NCBI RefSeq assembly: GCF_003437535.1 | Contig: NZ_QSQT01000022.1 | Location: forward strand, 1 to 64,000 | Source: Phocaeicola plebeius | GTDB lineage: Bacteria > Bacteroidota > Bacteroidia > Bacteroidales > Bacteroidaceae | Length of the DNA: 64,000 nt | Direction: 5' to 3' | Shown: positions 1-13,188 of the stretch, piece by piece | Position numbering within the stretch: the stretch's first letter is position 1 | Layout of the letters: each line of letters starts with the position of its first letter | The notes under the pieces: generated by a model | Databases searched by the model: none | The model's input: the letters and a program-made list of their open reading frames with translations, nothing else | What the model was told of the DNA's origin: nothing | Position numbers and translations under genes: made by a program

Positions 1-12
1 GGAAAAAGTCTG

Positions 13-20
13 TACCTTTG
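13..20 (+). promoter_or_regulatory. rRNA operon promoter P1 (-7 box)
   Basis: TACCTTTG at 13-20 matches the Bacteroidetes -7 consensus TAnnTTTG, followed by CAACCGC. Its -33 box would lie at or before the left edge, so only the -7 box is visible. The following sequence resembles that at the second promoter, which suggests tandem rRNA promoters. Confidence 0.7.
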
Positions 21-202
21 CAACCGCTTTCGAGAGGGAGAGCCGCTGAAGATGACAGACTGGCAGAGCTGAGGCTACGGGAGATAGTGCTGACTGCTGC
101 ACTGAGTATCTTACCTTGCGATGTGCAAGGGAGCGAGAAAGGGTAAGCCGCACGCCTTCTGAAAACCTTCCGAAAATTTTTTCAAAAAAACTTTCGAAAA
201 AA

Positions 203-234
203 TTTGGAGGTTACGAAAAAACGCCTTACCTTTG
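203..234 (+). promoter_or_regulatory. rRNA operon promoter P2
   Basis: A -33 TTTG (203-206), a 20-bp spacer and a -7 TACCTTTG (227-234) give a full Bacteroidetes sigma-ABfr promoter. The downstream sequence CAAACGC matches that of the other stable-RNA promoters in the window. It lies about 230 bp before the 16S gene. Confidence 0.8.
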
Positions 235-274
235 CAAACGCTTTCCCGCTGAAACGGGAGCACGAAAGAAAAGA

Positions 275-287
275 TAGTTCTTTGAAA
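275..287 (+). promoter_or_regulatory. boxA-like antitermination site of the rRNA leader
   Basis: TAGTTCTTTGAAA lies in the rRNA leader between P2 and 16S. It resembles the boxA element bound by NusB/S10 for rRNA antitermination; Bacteroidetes rRNA leaders typically carry GTTCTTTGA. Assigned by position and similarity only. Confidence 0.5.
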
Positions 288-460
288 GACTTTAGATAAA
301 CAGACTAGGATGTAGTACAAGAAGTAGTCCTGTATATAATAAATAATGTATAGGATGAACGGAAGACAACCGTCAATAACCCTTGGAAACAAGGAGAATG
401 AAAAAATCGGTTTCCTGAACAGAGAAAACAATACTCGAAAGAGTTAAGAAAATATTTTAC

Positions 461-1987
<1,527 letters not shown>

Positions 1988-2110
1988 TGGAGTGAAACCG
2001 AAAGAGGTTGGTTTCCACTTGTACTGCAGATGAGTTTGTTTAACGAAATAAAGAGAGAAAGATGAAGCCGAGTCAGTAACAGAGACGAGGTTGAACTGAA
2101 TCACAAAGCT

Positions 2111-2184
2111 AGTCCTATAGCTCAGTTGGTTAGAGCGCTACACTGATAATGTAGAGGTCGGCAGTTCAACTCTGCCTGGGACTA
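2111..2184 (+). tRNA. tRNA-Ile (GAT)
   Basis: A 74-nt cloverleaf in the 16S-23S spacer. Its acceptor stem AGTCCTA pairs with TGGGACT, and the anticodon loop CTGATAA carries GAT at 2145-2147. The 3' CCA is not encoded. Ile-Ala is the usual spacer tRNA pair in Bacteroides rRNA operons. Confidence 0.97.
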
Positions 2185-2219
2185 CCCGAAGAGAAGGAAG
2201 AAAAAAACTTCCTTAAAAT

Positions 2220-2251
2220 TTTGCAGGAACAAAGTAAAATGCTTACCTTTG
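2220..2251 (+). promoter_or_regulatory. apparent internal promoter in the rRNA spacer
   Basis: TTTG (2220-2223), a 20-bp spacer and TACCTTTG (2244-2251) form a full-consensus promoter between tRNA-Ile and tRNA-Ala, followed by CAGCCGCAAA. Transcripts would start about 6-9 nt before tRNA-Ala. Its activity is inferred from sequence only. Confidence 0.55.
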
Positions 2252-2265
2252 CAGCCGCAAAAAAC

Positions 2266-2339
2266 GGGGGATTAGCTCAGCTGGCTAGAGCACCTGCTTT
2301 GCACGCAGGGGGTCAACGGTTCGAATCCGTTATTCTCCA
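2266..2339 (+). tRNA. tRNA-Ala (TGC)
   Basis: A 74-nt cloverleaf. Its acceptor stem GGGGGAT pairs with ATTCTCC, and the anticodon stem CCTGC/GCAGG encloses TTTGCAC with anticodon TGC at 2300-2302. The 3' CCA is not encoded. It lies in the spacer before 23S. Confidence 0.97.
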
Positions 2340-2483
2340 CAAGCAATGGGTTCTTAATTATTCATTATTAATTATTCATTGAAAGAAGGTCTATGACATG
2401 ATGTAACAAGCAAAAGTAATTTTAGTACGAAAGCTAAAAGTATATATCATCCCGCACGCATCGGAAGATGCGCGTGCACGTGA

Positions 2484-5370
<2,887 letters not shown>

Positions 5371-5469
5371 TCCGCGCGGAGCGGATGGAAGTCATCGAAA
5401 GGATGGTATATACGTTTAGCAGAAACAAGTGCTGAGATTGCTTGCTTGTGAGTCATGAATATATAAAGG

Positions 5470-5581
<112 letters not shown>

Positions 5582-5587
5582 TAACAG

Positions 5588-5622
5588 AAGTCCTGAGGCA
5601 GAAACGCTTCAGGACTTTTTTT
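5588..5622 (+). terminator. rRNA operon terminator
   Basis: A 9-bp stem, AAGTCCTGA (5588-5596) with TCAGGACTT (5609-5617), is followed by a T tract: an intrinsic terminator a few bases after 5S. Confidence 0.9.
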
Positions 5623-5984
5623 GTCTGTACGCCTGCGTCCGTTTCCGCGGCAGGCCGCTTCTTCTTTTTGCTGCCGGATTCTTTCTTTCCTTCCTTTTCC
5701 CCTTGCTTTCCTTTGTTTCCTTACCGCTTATCCGGACGGCCTTCAGAAATGCGCCTGGAGACGTTTTCTCCGCAAAGGAGAGTCATTCTTTATTGGAGCA
5801 TCCAGACTTCCTCAGAGCGAATGAAAACAGTTTGAGAAGAGAAACTATATTGAAGATATGTTTACTTCTTCATAGGATTATTATCCTGCTTGGAATTTCT
5901 GACATGTTGGGGATGTAGAAGGCACTTTGGAAGAAGGGGATAGAGAAGGGGCTGTATTGTACCAACCTTCCTGAAGTATAAAGA
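5623..5984. other. intergenic stretch without a recognisable gene
   Basis: About 360 bp between the rRNA terminator and the end of the nagA pair. The first 100 bp are strongly pyrimidine-rich on the plus strand. Short open frames here lack a recognisable family, promoter or ribosome context. I see no gene. Confidence 0.6.
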
Positions 5985-6021
5985 CAAAAAAATCCCCGAA
6001 CTTCACAGTCCAGGGAATTTT
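5985..6021 (-). terminator. terminator of the nagA pair
   Basis: On the minus strand, AATTCCC pairs with GGGGATT (G-U tolerated), followed by a run of seven T. It lies about 30 bp after the downstream nagA stop codon. Confidence 0.6.
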
Positions 6022-6052
6022 AGATTGATTTCTATAATATAATTAGGTTAGG

Positions 6053-7222
6053 TTAGTGAATCATTGTATTGGTGCCTTCCACGATTTTTCCTTGAGAGAA
6101 TACGCAGCGTACATTGATGTCTTTGTCAAGAATGACAATGTCGGCGTCTTTTCCCTTTTGGAGAGTTCCTTTGTGTGATTCGATACCAATAAGCTTGGCG
6201 GGAGTTTCGGAAGCCATGCGAACAGCATCGGCCAATGGAATGGAGGCTTTTTTCACCATGGTTTGAATCAGTACATCCATGGTTGCCAGACTTCCTGCCA
6301 GTGAGGAGTGGTCGGCTAATTTACAAACTCCGTTTTCGATGATATATTTCGGATCATCAATGGTTCCTCCCTCGTTGGCTGCGTATTTAAGTGCGTCAGT
6401 GACCAGACAGGTTTGCTCTACTCCTTTGAGCTTATAGACTAATTTCAGGATGGTAGCAGGCAGGTGGATACCGTCGGCAATTACTTCTACACTCATTCCG
6501 TCTGTCAGGTATACGCTTTCTACTGTACCCTCATATTTATATTCACGGCGTTTGTGAAATCCCGGCATTGCATTGTAGAAATGTGCGGCGTGAGTGAATC
6601 CGGCTTCGAATGCGGCTTTGATTTCCGGATATTCGGCTTCGGTGTGAGTGACTGCTGTCAGAATACCTTTGGAACGAGTATATCTTGCGAAGTCATGTCC
6701 TCCAGGGAGCTCCGGACTGATGTCCCAGCGTTTGACACACTGTGTGCTTTCCAGTAAAGGAATATATTCTTCAGGATCTGGATCTTTCAGGAACTCTTCC
6801 CACTGTGCTCCAGCCATTTTCTTATTGAGGTACGGACCTTCAATGTGAAGTCCTTGAATAATGTTTCCAGGTGCTTTCATCAGTTCCTCGCATGTAGTTA
6901 CTGCACATTTGATATTATCAAAGCTGGTAGAACTTAGTGTGGGGAAGATAGAAGTTGCTCCGTGGGCCAGGTGAGCTTGTGTAGCTTTCTGAAAAGCTTC
7001 GGTAGTACCTTCTGTAAAATCGTGTCCGGCACCTCCGTGTGCGTGCATGCTTACAAATCCTGGTACGATGTACATGCCTTTGGCATCAATTACTGTTGCA
7101 CCGATAACAGCCAGGTCGCTGTTAGTTACTTCCAGGATTTTTCCGTCGCTAATGAGGACAGAGCCGTCTTTCAACCATCCTTGTGGGGTAAGAATATGCC
7201 CATTTATGATTTGAGTCAACAT
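6053..7222 (-). CDS. nagA: N-acetylglucosamine-6-phosphate deacetylase (paralogue 1)
   Basis: A 389-residue amidohydrolase that removes acetate from N-acetylhexosamine 6-phosphate in the cytoplasm. The metal-site motifs are present: HAH near residue 60 (MHAHGGAGHDF), the glutamate in LHIEGPYLN, histidines in VTHTEA and THAAHFYNAM, and the catalytic aspartate in LVTDAL. It lies 21 bp downstream of a close paralogue and is probably its operon partner, since no separate promoter was seen between them. It differs at conserved positions: HGGAGH in place of HGGGGR, and EGPY in place of EGHY. The pair may divide GlcNAc-6-P and another aminosugar phosphate, but the sequence does not show which does what. 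Confidence 0.9.
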   Translation of the reverse strand: MLTQIINGHILTPQGWLKDGSVLISDGKILEVTNSDLAVIGATVIDAKGMYIVPGFVSMHAHGGAGHDFTEGTTEAFQKATQAHLAHGATSIFPTLSSTSFDNIKCAVTTCEELMKAPGNIIQGLHIEGPYLNKKMAGAQWEEFLKDPDPEEYIPLLESTQCVKRWDISPELPGGHDFARYTRSKGILTAVTHTEAEYPEIKAAFEAGFTHAAHFYNAMPGFHKRREYKYEGTVESVYLTDGMSVEVIADGIHLPATILKLVYKLKGVEQTCLVTDALKYAANEGGTIDDPKYIIENGVCKLADHSSLAGSLATMDVLIQTMVKKASIPLADAVRMASETPAKLIGIESHKGTLQKGKDADIVILDKDINVRCVFSQGKIVEGTNTMIH

Positions 7223-7243
7223 AATCGTCGAGTATTTAAGTCG

Positions 7244-8410
7244 TTAAAAAAGTTTGTTGGTACCTTCCACCAGTTTTCCCATTGCCCATACGGCACGAAC
7301 ATTCAGGTCGCGGTCAAGAGCGATGATGTCTGCATCTTTTCCTCTTTCCAGTGTACCTTTGCGGTCGAGCACACCCATAATGCGGGCAGGTGTTTCTGAA
7401 GCCATTCTGACTGCATCTTCCAATGGAATCTCAGCCTTTTGTACCATGGTACGAATCAGGCGGTCCATGGTGGCGATGCTACCTGCCAGTGCAGAACGGT
7501 CGGCCAGTTTACAAACTCCATCTTCAATGATGACACGAGGGTCGAAGGCTTCTTTGCTGTCGCTGGCTGCACATGCCAGTGCATCAGTAATCAGAGCTGT
7601 CTTTTCTACTCCTTTGATTTTATGTACCAGACGAAGAATGGTAGGAGGAACATGGATGCCGTCGGCTACCACTTCTACTGTCATGTCGTCCATTAGGTAG
7701 ATACTTTCTACAGTTCCTTCGTACTTGTATTCGCGACGTTTGTGGAATCCCGGCATCGCATTATAGAAATGTGTGGCATGAGTATAGCCGGCGTAGAATC
7801 CTGTATAGATGTCTTCAAATTCAGCTTGTGTATGTCCTACTGAGGCTAATACACCTTTTGAAGTGATATACTTACCGAATTGCATAGCACCCGGAAGTTC
7901 GGGAGCAGCATCCCATCGCTTGATGCAGTGAGTTTCTTCCAAAAGTGGAATGTATTCTTCTGGATCAGGGTTCTTGATATTTTCCGGCATCTGTCCCCCT
8001 GCCATTTTCATATTGAAATAATGTCCTTCCAAATGGAGTCCGAGTACCGGACTGTCAGGTTCACTCATTAATTTTTCCGTAGTTTCAGCAGCAGCACGAA
8101 TCATAGGAATGGTAGACGAAGAAAGCGTCGGGAAAATACTTGTGGTACCATGCTGCATGTGAGCCTTGATAGCTGCACGGAACGCATCTTCAGATCCTTC
8201 CATGAAGTCACGTCCACCTCCACCATGTACATGGATCTCGACTCCTCCCGGCACGATATACATTCCTTTTGCATCAATAAGTGTCGCACCGACGATAGCC
8301 AGGTCACAATTGGTTACTTCCAGGATTTTGTTGTCTCTGATTAGTACAGAACCGTCTTTTAACCAGCCTTGTGGAGTTAAAATACGGGCATTAATTATTT
8401 GAGTTAACAT
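7244..8410 (-). CDS. nagA: N-acetylglucosamine-6-phosphate deacetylase (paralogue 2)
   Basis: A 388-residue amidohydrolase, first gene of a two-gene nagA operon. Motifs are IHVHGGGGRDF (metal HxH), LHLEGHYFN (metal glutamate), VGHTQAEF and THATHFYNAMP (metal and substrate histidines), and LITDAL (catalytic Asp). The carboxyl half is nearly the same as paralogue 1, including HKRREYKYEGTVES, so the two probably arose by tandem duplication. The start MLTQIIN is shared by both copies, which supports it. As far as I recall, EGHYFN is the usual form in Bacteroides NagA, so this copy may be the ancestral enzyme. A -7 box lies 34 bp upstream. Confidence 0.92.
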   Translation of the reverse strand: MLTQIINARILTPQGWLKDGSVLIRDNKILEVTNCDLAIVGATLIDAKGMYIVPGGVEIHVHGGGGRDFMEGSEDAFRAAIKAHMQHGTTSIFPTLSSSTIPMIRAAAETTEKLMSEPDSPVLGLHLEGHYFNMKMAGGQMPENIKNPDPEEYIPLLEETHCIKRWDAAPELPGAMQFGKYITSKGVLASVGHTQAEFEDIYTGFYAGYTHATHFYNAMPGFHKRREYKYEGTVESIYLMDDMTVEVVADGIHVPPTILRLVHKIKGVEKTALITDALACAASDSKEAFDPRVIIEDGVCKLADRSALAGSIATMDRLIRTMVQKAEIPLEDAVRMASETPARIMGVLDRKGTLERGKDADIIALDRDLNVRAVWAMGKLVEGTNKLF

Positions 8411-8443
8411 ACAGATAAGGTTTTATTTCTTTGATATGTGCCG

Positions 8444-8451
8444 CAAAGTTA
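8444..8451 (-). promoter_or_regulatory. -7 box of the nagA operon
   Basis: TAACTTTG on the minus strand, 34 bp before the upstream nagA start. No clear -33 TTTG is seen at the expected distance, so support is partial. Confidence 0.5.
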
Positions 8452-8708
8452 CTTAATTTGCTAATTAAATGTGCTATTAATACTATATTTATTTACGATA
8501 TTAGGGTTAATTATATTAAAACTCTATTCTATCAGGGGGCAATGTTGCTTCTTTAAAGATAAAGGAGAGGAAAGCAATAGCGTTTTAGTCTTAATGATTA
8601 GGAAATATGGGTATATTATAATAGGTATTAAGAAGGCAGATTCGAAGGGAAACAAGTATTTTTAATAAATAAAAAGTAGAAAGACTAGATAAAATGAATT
8701 ATTATTTG
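8452..8708. other. AT-rich intergenic stretch, no gene recognised
   Basis: This region separates the divergent nagA and yceD operons. It is very AT-rich. A 64-codon plus-strand frame (8471-8665) has no recognisable family, and I regard it as chance. Confidence 0.55.
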
Positions 8709-8716
8709 TATCTTTG
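8709..8716 (+). promoter_or_regulatory. -7 box of yceD-rpmF
   Basis: TATCTTTG followed by TCGCCCG, 27 bp before the TTG start of yceD. The short distance favours this start. No good -33 box is visible. Confidence 0.6.
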
Positions 8717-8742
8717 TCGCCCGATTTATATAGTATTGCGAC

Positions 8743-9318
8743 TTGGGAAAACTTGCTACATATAAAATAGAATTGAAGAACATGAAGGAAAACTCGGCTC
8801 ATTATGAGTTTTCACTGACAAATCAGTTCTTCGCGGATATTGATGCTCCGGAGATTCAAAAAGGAAAACTGCAGGTACAGTTGGATGTGAAGAAAACAAT
8901 GGGCATTTATGTCTTGAATTTCCATATTGAGGGTTCCGTAGTTGTGCCGTGCGATCGTTGCCTGGATGACATGGAGTTGCCGGTAGAAACGGATGACACA
9001 TTGAAGGTAAAACTCGGACTCGAATTCTCGGACGAAGACGATATGGTGATTGTGCCGGAAGAAGACGGCTATATTAACGTCGCTTGGTTTATGTACGAGT
9101 TTATCGCATTGAGCATACCGATGAAGCATGTGCATGCTCCCGGAAAATGTAATAAAGGTATGATGGGAGCCTTGAACAAACATTTGCGTACTTCTGCAGA
9201 TGAAGAAGATGAAATGGATGATTTCCTGGATGAGGAGGAAATGACAGATGAGCCTTCAGAAGCACGTGAGATAGATCCGAGATGGAACGAATTGAAGAAA
9301 ATATTAGATAATAATTAA
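8743..9318 (+). CDS. yceD: YceD family (DUF177) protein
   Basis: A 191-residue DUF177/YceD protein. This family sits next to rpmF across bacteria and has been linked to 23S rRNA and ribosome metabolism; its biochemical role is not settled. The core motif VPCDRCLDDMELP (near residue 68) carries the conserved CxxC pair. The tail is very acidic (EEDEMDDFLDEEE). I accept a TTG start because it gives the usual MGKxxxYKI opening of the family; the next ATG would remove that conserved start. It is 16 bp upstream of rpmF and in the same operon. Confidence 0.88.
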   Translation: MGKLATYKIELKNMKENSAHYEFSLTNQFFADIDAPEIQKGKLQVQLDVKKTMGIYVLNFHIEGSVVVPCDRCLDDMELPVETDDTLKVKLGLEFSDEDDMVIVPEEDGYINVAWFMYEFIALSIPMKHVHAPGKCNKGMMGALNKHLRTSADEEDEMDDFLDEEEMTDEPSEAREIDPRWNELKKILDNN

Positions 9319-9334
9319 ATAAAAGTTTAGAAAA

Positions 9335-9520
9335 ATGGCACATCCTAAAAGAAGACAATCAAAAACGAGAACTGCGAAGAGAAGAACTCATGACAAGGCA
9401 GTTGCTCCTACTTTAGCTATTTGTCCGAACTGCGGCGAATGGCATGTTTATCACACAGTATGTGGGGCTTGTGGTTATTACAGAGGTAAATTGGCTATCG
9501 AAAAAGAAGCTGCTCTTTAA
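9335..9520 (+). CDS. rpmF: 50S ribosomal protein L32 (bL32)
   Basis: A 61-residue bL32. The start MAHPKRRQSKTRTAKRRTH is typical, and the zinc-ribbon cysteines CPNC and CGAC are intact, so this is the zinc-binding form. It is cotranscribed with yceD and followed by a terminator at 9568. The plsX gene that often follows rpmF in other phyla is absent; fabH comes next. Confidence 0.98.
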   Translation: MAHPKRRQSKTRTAKRRTHDKAVAPTLAICPNCGEWHVYHTVCGACGYYRGKLAIEKEAAL

Positions 9521-9567
9521 TAACTTGACGCTTTGTAGAACATCTTTGCATGTTCCAGGGAAATTAA

Positions 9568-9605
9568 AGCCGGAGAGCCATTTCGGCTCTTCGGCTGTTT
9601 TTTTA
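9568..9605 (+). terminator. terminator after rpmF
   Basis: A 12-bp stem, AGCCGGAGAGCC (9568-9579) with GGCTCTTCGGCT (9585-9596), one G-U pair, then GTTTTTTT. It lies between rpmF and fabH and may end or attenuate the yceD-rpmF transcript. Confidence 0.85.
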
Positions 9606-9624
9606 TAAGCCACGAAATTAAGAA

Positions 9625-10629
9625 ATGATGGAAAAAATAAATGCTGTAATTACAGGAGTCGGTGGATATGTACCTGATTATGTCCTGACAAACGAAGAAT
9701 TGTCGAGAATGGTTGACACCAACGATGAGTGGATTATGACTCGTATCGGGGTGAAAGAAAGACGTATCCTGAACGAAGAAGGTTTGGGAACTTCATATTT
9801 GGCCCGTAAGGCTGCCAAGCAGTTGATGCAGAAAACGGACTCGGATCCGGCTTCTATTGACTGCGTGATTGTAGCTACTACAACTCCTGACTATCATTTC
9901 CCTTCTACTGCTTCTATTCTTTGTGACAAACTGGGATTGAAGAATGCGTATGCATTTGACTTGCAGGCTGCTTGTAGCGGATTCTTGTATGCCATGGAAA
10001 CTGCTGCCAGCATGATTCAGTCTGGTCGTCATAAAAAAATTATCATTGTAGGTGCAGATAAGATGTCTTCAATGGTGAACTATGGAGACCGCGCTACATG
10101 TCCGATTTTCGGTGACGGTGCTGCGGCTTGCATGGTAGAAGCTACTACAGAAGACTATGGTATCATGGACTCTATCTTGCGTACAGATGGTAAAGGACTT
10201 CCGTTCCTGCACATGAAAGCAGGTGGTTCGGTTTGTCCTCCTTCTTATTTTACAATTGACAATAAGATGCATTATCTGTATCAGGAAGGTAGAACGGTAT
10301 TTAAATATGCTGTATCTAATATGTCTGACGTAACGGCTCAGATTGCAGAACGTAATGGCTTGAATAAGGACAACATCAACTGGATTGTACCTCATCAGGC
10401 AAATCTGCGAATCATTGATGCGGTTGCTTCTCGTCTGGAAGTTCCATTGGATAAGGTGATGATTAATATCCAGCGTTATGGTAATACCAGTGCTGGAACT
10501 CTGCCACTTTGCTTATGGGATTACGAAAAGCAACTGAAGAAGGGCGATAATATCATCTTCACTGCGTTTGGTGCAGGATTTACCTGGGGTGCCTGCTATG
10601 TGAAGTGGGGTTATGACGGAAATAAATAA
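9625..10629 (+). CDS. fabH: 3-oxoacyl-ACP synthase III (FabH)
   Basis: A 334-residue KAS III that condenses acyl-CoA with malonyl-ACP to start fatty acid synthesis. The Cys-His-Asn triad is visible: Cys117 in QAACSGFLY, His in [11 protein letters not shown], and Asn in YGNTSAGT. The sequence opens with two adjacent ATG codons; either could be the start. It sits between the rpmF terminator, 20 bp upstream, and its own terminator at 10652. No clean promoter is visible in the short upstream gap, so read-through from yceD-rpmF is possible. Confidence 0.96.
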   Translation: MMEKINAVITGVGGYVPDYVLTNEELSRMVDTNDEWIMTRIGVKERRILNEEGLGTSYLARKAAKQLMQKTDSDPASIDCVIVATTTPDYHFPSTASILCDKLGLKNAYAFDLQAACSGFLYAMETAASMIQSGRHKKIIIVGADKMSSMVNYGDRATCPIFGDGAAACMVEATTEDYGIMDSILRTDGKGLPFLHMKAGGSVCPPSYFTIDNKMHYLYQEGRTVFKYAVSNMSDVTAQIAERNGLNKDNINWIVPHQANLRIIDAVASRLEVPLDKVMINIQRYGNTSAGTLPLCLWDYEKQLKKGDNIIFTAFGAGFTWGACYVKWGYDGNK

Positions 10630-10651
10630 AGAAAGAATTAACACTACAGAT

Positions 10652-10682
10652 AAAAAACGCATCCCAATCGATGCGTTTTTTT
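10652..10682 (+). terminator. terminator after fabH
   Basis: CGCATC (10658-10663) pairs with GATGCG (10670-10675), flanked by an A tract and a T tract. Confidence 0.85.
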
Positions 10683-10704
10683 GTCTGTGAACTAATATTT
10701 ACTT

Positions 10705-11586
10705 ATGCACAAAGCCGGATTTGTGAATATTGTAGGTAATCCGAATGTCGGAAAATCTACTTTGATGAACTTGCTGGTGGGGGAACGTATCTCCATCGCG
10801 ACTTTCAAGGCTCAGACAACTCGCCATCGTATTATGGGTATTCTTAATACGGAGGATATGCAGATTGTCTTCTCTGATACTCCGGGGGTATTGAAGCCTA
10901 ACTATAAGCTTCAGGAGTCTATGCTCAACTTCTCGGAATCGGCATTGGTGGATGCAGACGTGTTGCTGTATGTTACTGATACGGTGGAAAAACCGGACAA
11001 GAATGCGGAGTTTATGGAAAAGGTGCGCAACCTGAAGGTGCCGGTTTTGTTGCTGATTAACAAGATTGACCTGACCAATCAGGAGGATTTGGTGAAATTG
11101 GTGGATGAATGGCACGAGATGCTGCCTGAAGCGGAAATTATTCCTATCTCTGCAATGGCCAAATTCAATGTGGATGTGGTGATGAAGCGTATTAAGGAGC
11201 TGTTGCCGGATTCTCCTCCTTATTTTGGAAAGGACCAATGGACGGATAAGCCTGCCCGTTTCTTTGTGACAGAGATTATCCGTGAAAAGATTTTGTTGTA
11301 TTATGACAAGGAGATTCCTTATTCAGTAGAGGTCGTAGTAGAACAGTTCAAGGAAGACGAGAAAAGCATCCATATCAATGCGGTAATTTATGTGGAACGC
11401 GATTCTCAGAAAGGTATTATTATCGGTCGTCAGGGAAAAGCCTTGAAGAAAGTAGCTACTGAAGCGCGTAAGACATTGGAGCACTTCTTCCGTAAATCCA
11501 TTTACCTGGAGACATTTGTCAAAGTGGATAAGGACTGGAGAAGCTCTGACAAGGAATTGAAAAATTTTGGTTATCAATTGGATTAA
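10705..11586 (+). CDS. era: GTPase Era
   Basis: A 293-residue GTPase involved in 30S subunit assembly near the 3' end of 16S rRNA. The GTP motifs are G1 GNPNVGKST, G3 DTPG, G4 NKID and G5 SAMA. The carboxyl domain is a KH domain with IIGRQGKALKKVATEAR. The length is normal. The start at ATG gives MHKAGFVNIVGNPN, as expected for the family. It is followed 32 bp later by der, so two ribosome-assembly GTPases are paired. Confidence 0.97.
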   Translation: MHKAGFVNIVGNPNVGKSTLMNLLVGERISIATFKAQTTRHRIMGILNTEDMQIVFSDTPGVLKPNYKLQESMLNFSESALVDADVLLYVTDTVEKPDKNAEFMEKVRNLKVPVLLLINKIDLTNQEDLVKLVDEWHEMLPEAEIIPISAMAKFNVDVVMKRIKELLPDSPPYFGKDQWTDKPARFFVTEIIREKILLYYDKEIPYSVEVVVEQFKEDEKSIHINAVIYVERDSQKGIIIGRQGKALKKVATEARKTLEHFFRKSIYLETFVKVDKDWRSSDKELKNFGYQLD

Positions 11587-11618
11587 TATCGGCTGCGAAG
11601 CCGTAAATGAAGATAATT

Positions 11619-12932
11619 ATGGGAAATTTAGTTGCGATTGTGGGACGTCCCAATGTGGGAAAGTCGACACTGTTTAACCGTCTGACCAAGAGTCGTCAGG
11701 CGATTGTGAATGAACAGGCCGGTACAACCCGCGACCGACAGTATGGTAAGTCGGAATGGCTGGGAAAGGAATTCTCAGTAGTAGATACCGGAGGATGGGT
11801 AGTCAACTCGGATGATGTATTCGAGGAGGAAATTCGCAAACAGGTAATGCTGGCAATTGATGAAGCCGATGTCATTTTGTTTGTGGTAGACGTAATGAAT
11901 GGAGTTACTGATTTGGATATGGAAGTAGCCGAAATCTTGCGCCGTTCCAAGACTCCTGTACTTTTAGTTGCAAATAAAACGGATAATAACGACCTGCAGT
12001 ATAATGCGGCTGAGTTTTATTCCTTAGGCTTGGGTGATCCTTACTGTGTTTCTGCTTTGAGTGGAAGTGGTACAGGTGACTTGCTGGATTTAGTATTGAG
12101 CAAGTTCAAGAAGGAAACTCCTGAAATTTTGGATGATGATATACCTCGCTTTGCTGTGGTAGGACGTCCGAATGCCGGAAAATCGTCTATTATCAATGCC
12201 TTTATTGGAGAAGACCGTAATATTGTGACAGAAATTGCGGGTACTACGCGCGATTCTATCTATACCCGTTACAATAAGTTTGGTTTTGATTTCTATCTGG
12301 TCGATACAGCCGGTATCCGTAAAAAGAATAAAGTGAGCGAAGATCTGGAGTATTATTCTGTAATCCGTTCCATCCGCTCAATCGAAAATTCGGATGTATG
12401 TATTCTGATGCTGGATGCTACACGTGGTATCGAAGGTCAGGATTTGAACATCTTCTTTTTGGTACAGCGAAACCAGAAAGGACTTGTGGTCGTTGTCAAC
12501 AAATGGGACTTGATTGAGGATAAAACGGCTAAGGTAATGAAAGGATATGAAGATGCGATTCGTGATCGTCTGGCTCCTTTTACTGACTTTCCAATTGTCT
12601 TTACATCAGCATTGACAAAACAACGTATTCTGAAGGTGCTTGAACTGGCGAAGGAAGTTTACCAGGCACGTACGACAAGAATCCCGACTGCTCGTCTGAA
12701 CGAGGAACTTCTGCCGCTGATTGAGGCTTATCCACCACCTTCAAATAAAGGAAAGTATATCAAGATTAAGTACATCACTCAGTTGCCGAATACACAGGTT
12801 CCTTCATTTGTGTTCTTTGCCAACTTGCCGCAATACGTGAAAGAGCCTTACCGTCGTTTCCTTGAAAATAAGATTCGTGAACGCTGGAAACTTTCGGGAA
12901 CTCCGATAAACATCTTTATCCGTCAGAAATAA
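11619..12932 (+). CDS. der: GTPase Der (EngA), double-domain ribosome assembly GTPase
   Basis: A 437-residue protein with two tandem G domains, needed for 50S assembly. The first P-loop is GRPNVGKST and the second GRPNAGKSS; both have DTxG motifs and NKxD motifs (NKTD, NKWD). The carboxyl KH-like domain follows. I chose the ATG at 11619, which gives [12 protein letters not shown]. An in-frame ATG 12 bp upstream would add only MKII, which the family usually lacks. It forms a pair with era and ends before the terminator at 12949. Confidence 0.97.
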   Translation: MGNLVAIVGRPNVGKSTLFNRLTKSRQAIVNEQAGTTRDRQYGKSEWLGKEFSVVDTGGWVVNSDDVFEEEIRKQVMLAIDEADVILFVVDVMNGVTDLDMEVAEILRRSKTPVLLVANKTDNNDLQYNAAEFYSLGLGDPYCVSALSGSGTGDLLDLVLSKFKKETPEILDDDIPRFAVVGRPNAGKSSIINAFIGEDRNIVTEIAGTTRDSIYTRYNKFGFDFYLVDTAGIRKKNKVSEDLEYYSVIRSIRSIENSDVCILMLDATRGIEGQDLNIFFLVQRNQKGLVVVVNKWDLIEDKTAKVMKGYEDAIRDRLAPFTDFPIVFTSALTKQRILKVLELAKEVYQARTTRIPTARLNEELLPLIEAYPPPSNKGKYIKIKYITQLPNTQVPSFVFFANLPQYVKEPYRRFLENKIRERWKLSGTPINIFIRQK

Positions 12933-12948
12933 ACGGTGAAACTATATA

Positions 12949-12997
12949 ATCTCTTGTTGCTGCTTGTGTAATACAAGGACAACAAGAGATTTTTTTG
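12949..12997 (+). terminator. terminator after der
   Basis: AATCTCTTGTT (12949-12959) pairs with AACAAGAGATT (12981-12991), with inner pairing CTTGT/ACAAG, then a T run. Strong hairpin. Confidence 0.88.
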
Positions 12998-13015
12998 ATA
13001 AAAATCAGCATTTTC

Positions 13016-13047
13016 CTTGTGTGTTTAGAAAATTGTGTTTACCTTTG
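13016..13047 (+). promoter_or_regulatory. tRNA-Leu promoter
   Basis: CTTG (13016-13019), a 20-bp spacer and TACCTTTG (13040-13047), followed by CACACGCAAA. Same layout as the rRNA and tRNA-Glu promoters. It lies 22 bp before the tRNA. Confidence 0.75.
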
Positions 13048-13069
13048 CACACGCAAACGAAAAACAAAT

Positions 13070-13153
13070 GCCCAGATGGCGGAATCGGTAGACGCGCTGG
13101 TCTCAAACACCAGTGGAGTAACATCCATCCCGGTTCGACCCCGGGTCTGGGTA
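13070..13153 (+). tRNA. tRNA-Leu (CAA)
   Basis: An 84-nt class II tRNA with a long variable arm. The acceptor GCCCAGA pairs with TCTGGGT; the anticodon stem CTGGT/ACCAG encloses CTCAAAC with anticodon CAA. The T arm is CCGGTTCGACCCCGG. The 3' CCA is not encoded. Confidence 0.96.
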
Positions 13154-13159
13154 CAGAGA

Positions 13160-13188
13160 GGTTGACTTGATTAAGTCAACCTTTTTTA
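13160..13188 (+). terminator. tRNA-Leu terminator
   Basis: GGTTGACTT (13160-13168) and AAGTCAACC (13173-13181) form a 9-bp hairpin with a 4-nt loop and a T run. It lies across an upstream TTG that could otherwise be taken as the start of the next gene. Confidence 0.9.

Noticed and set aside
5621..5918. Two overlapping plus-strand frames after the rRNA terminator
   Set aside because: No promoter, no known family and a pyrimidine-biased composition; taken as chance.
8471..8665. 64-codon plus-strand frame between nagA and yceD
   Set aside because: Very AT-rich, hydrophobic by composition, and without promoter or family match.
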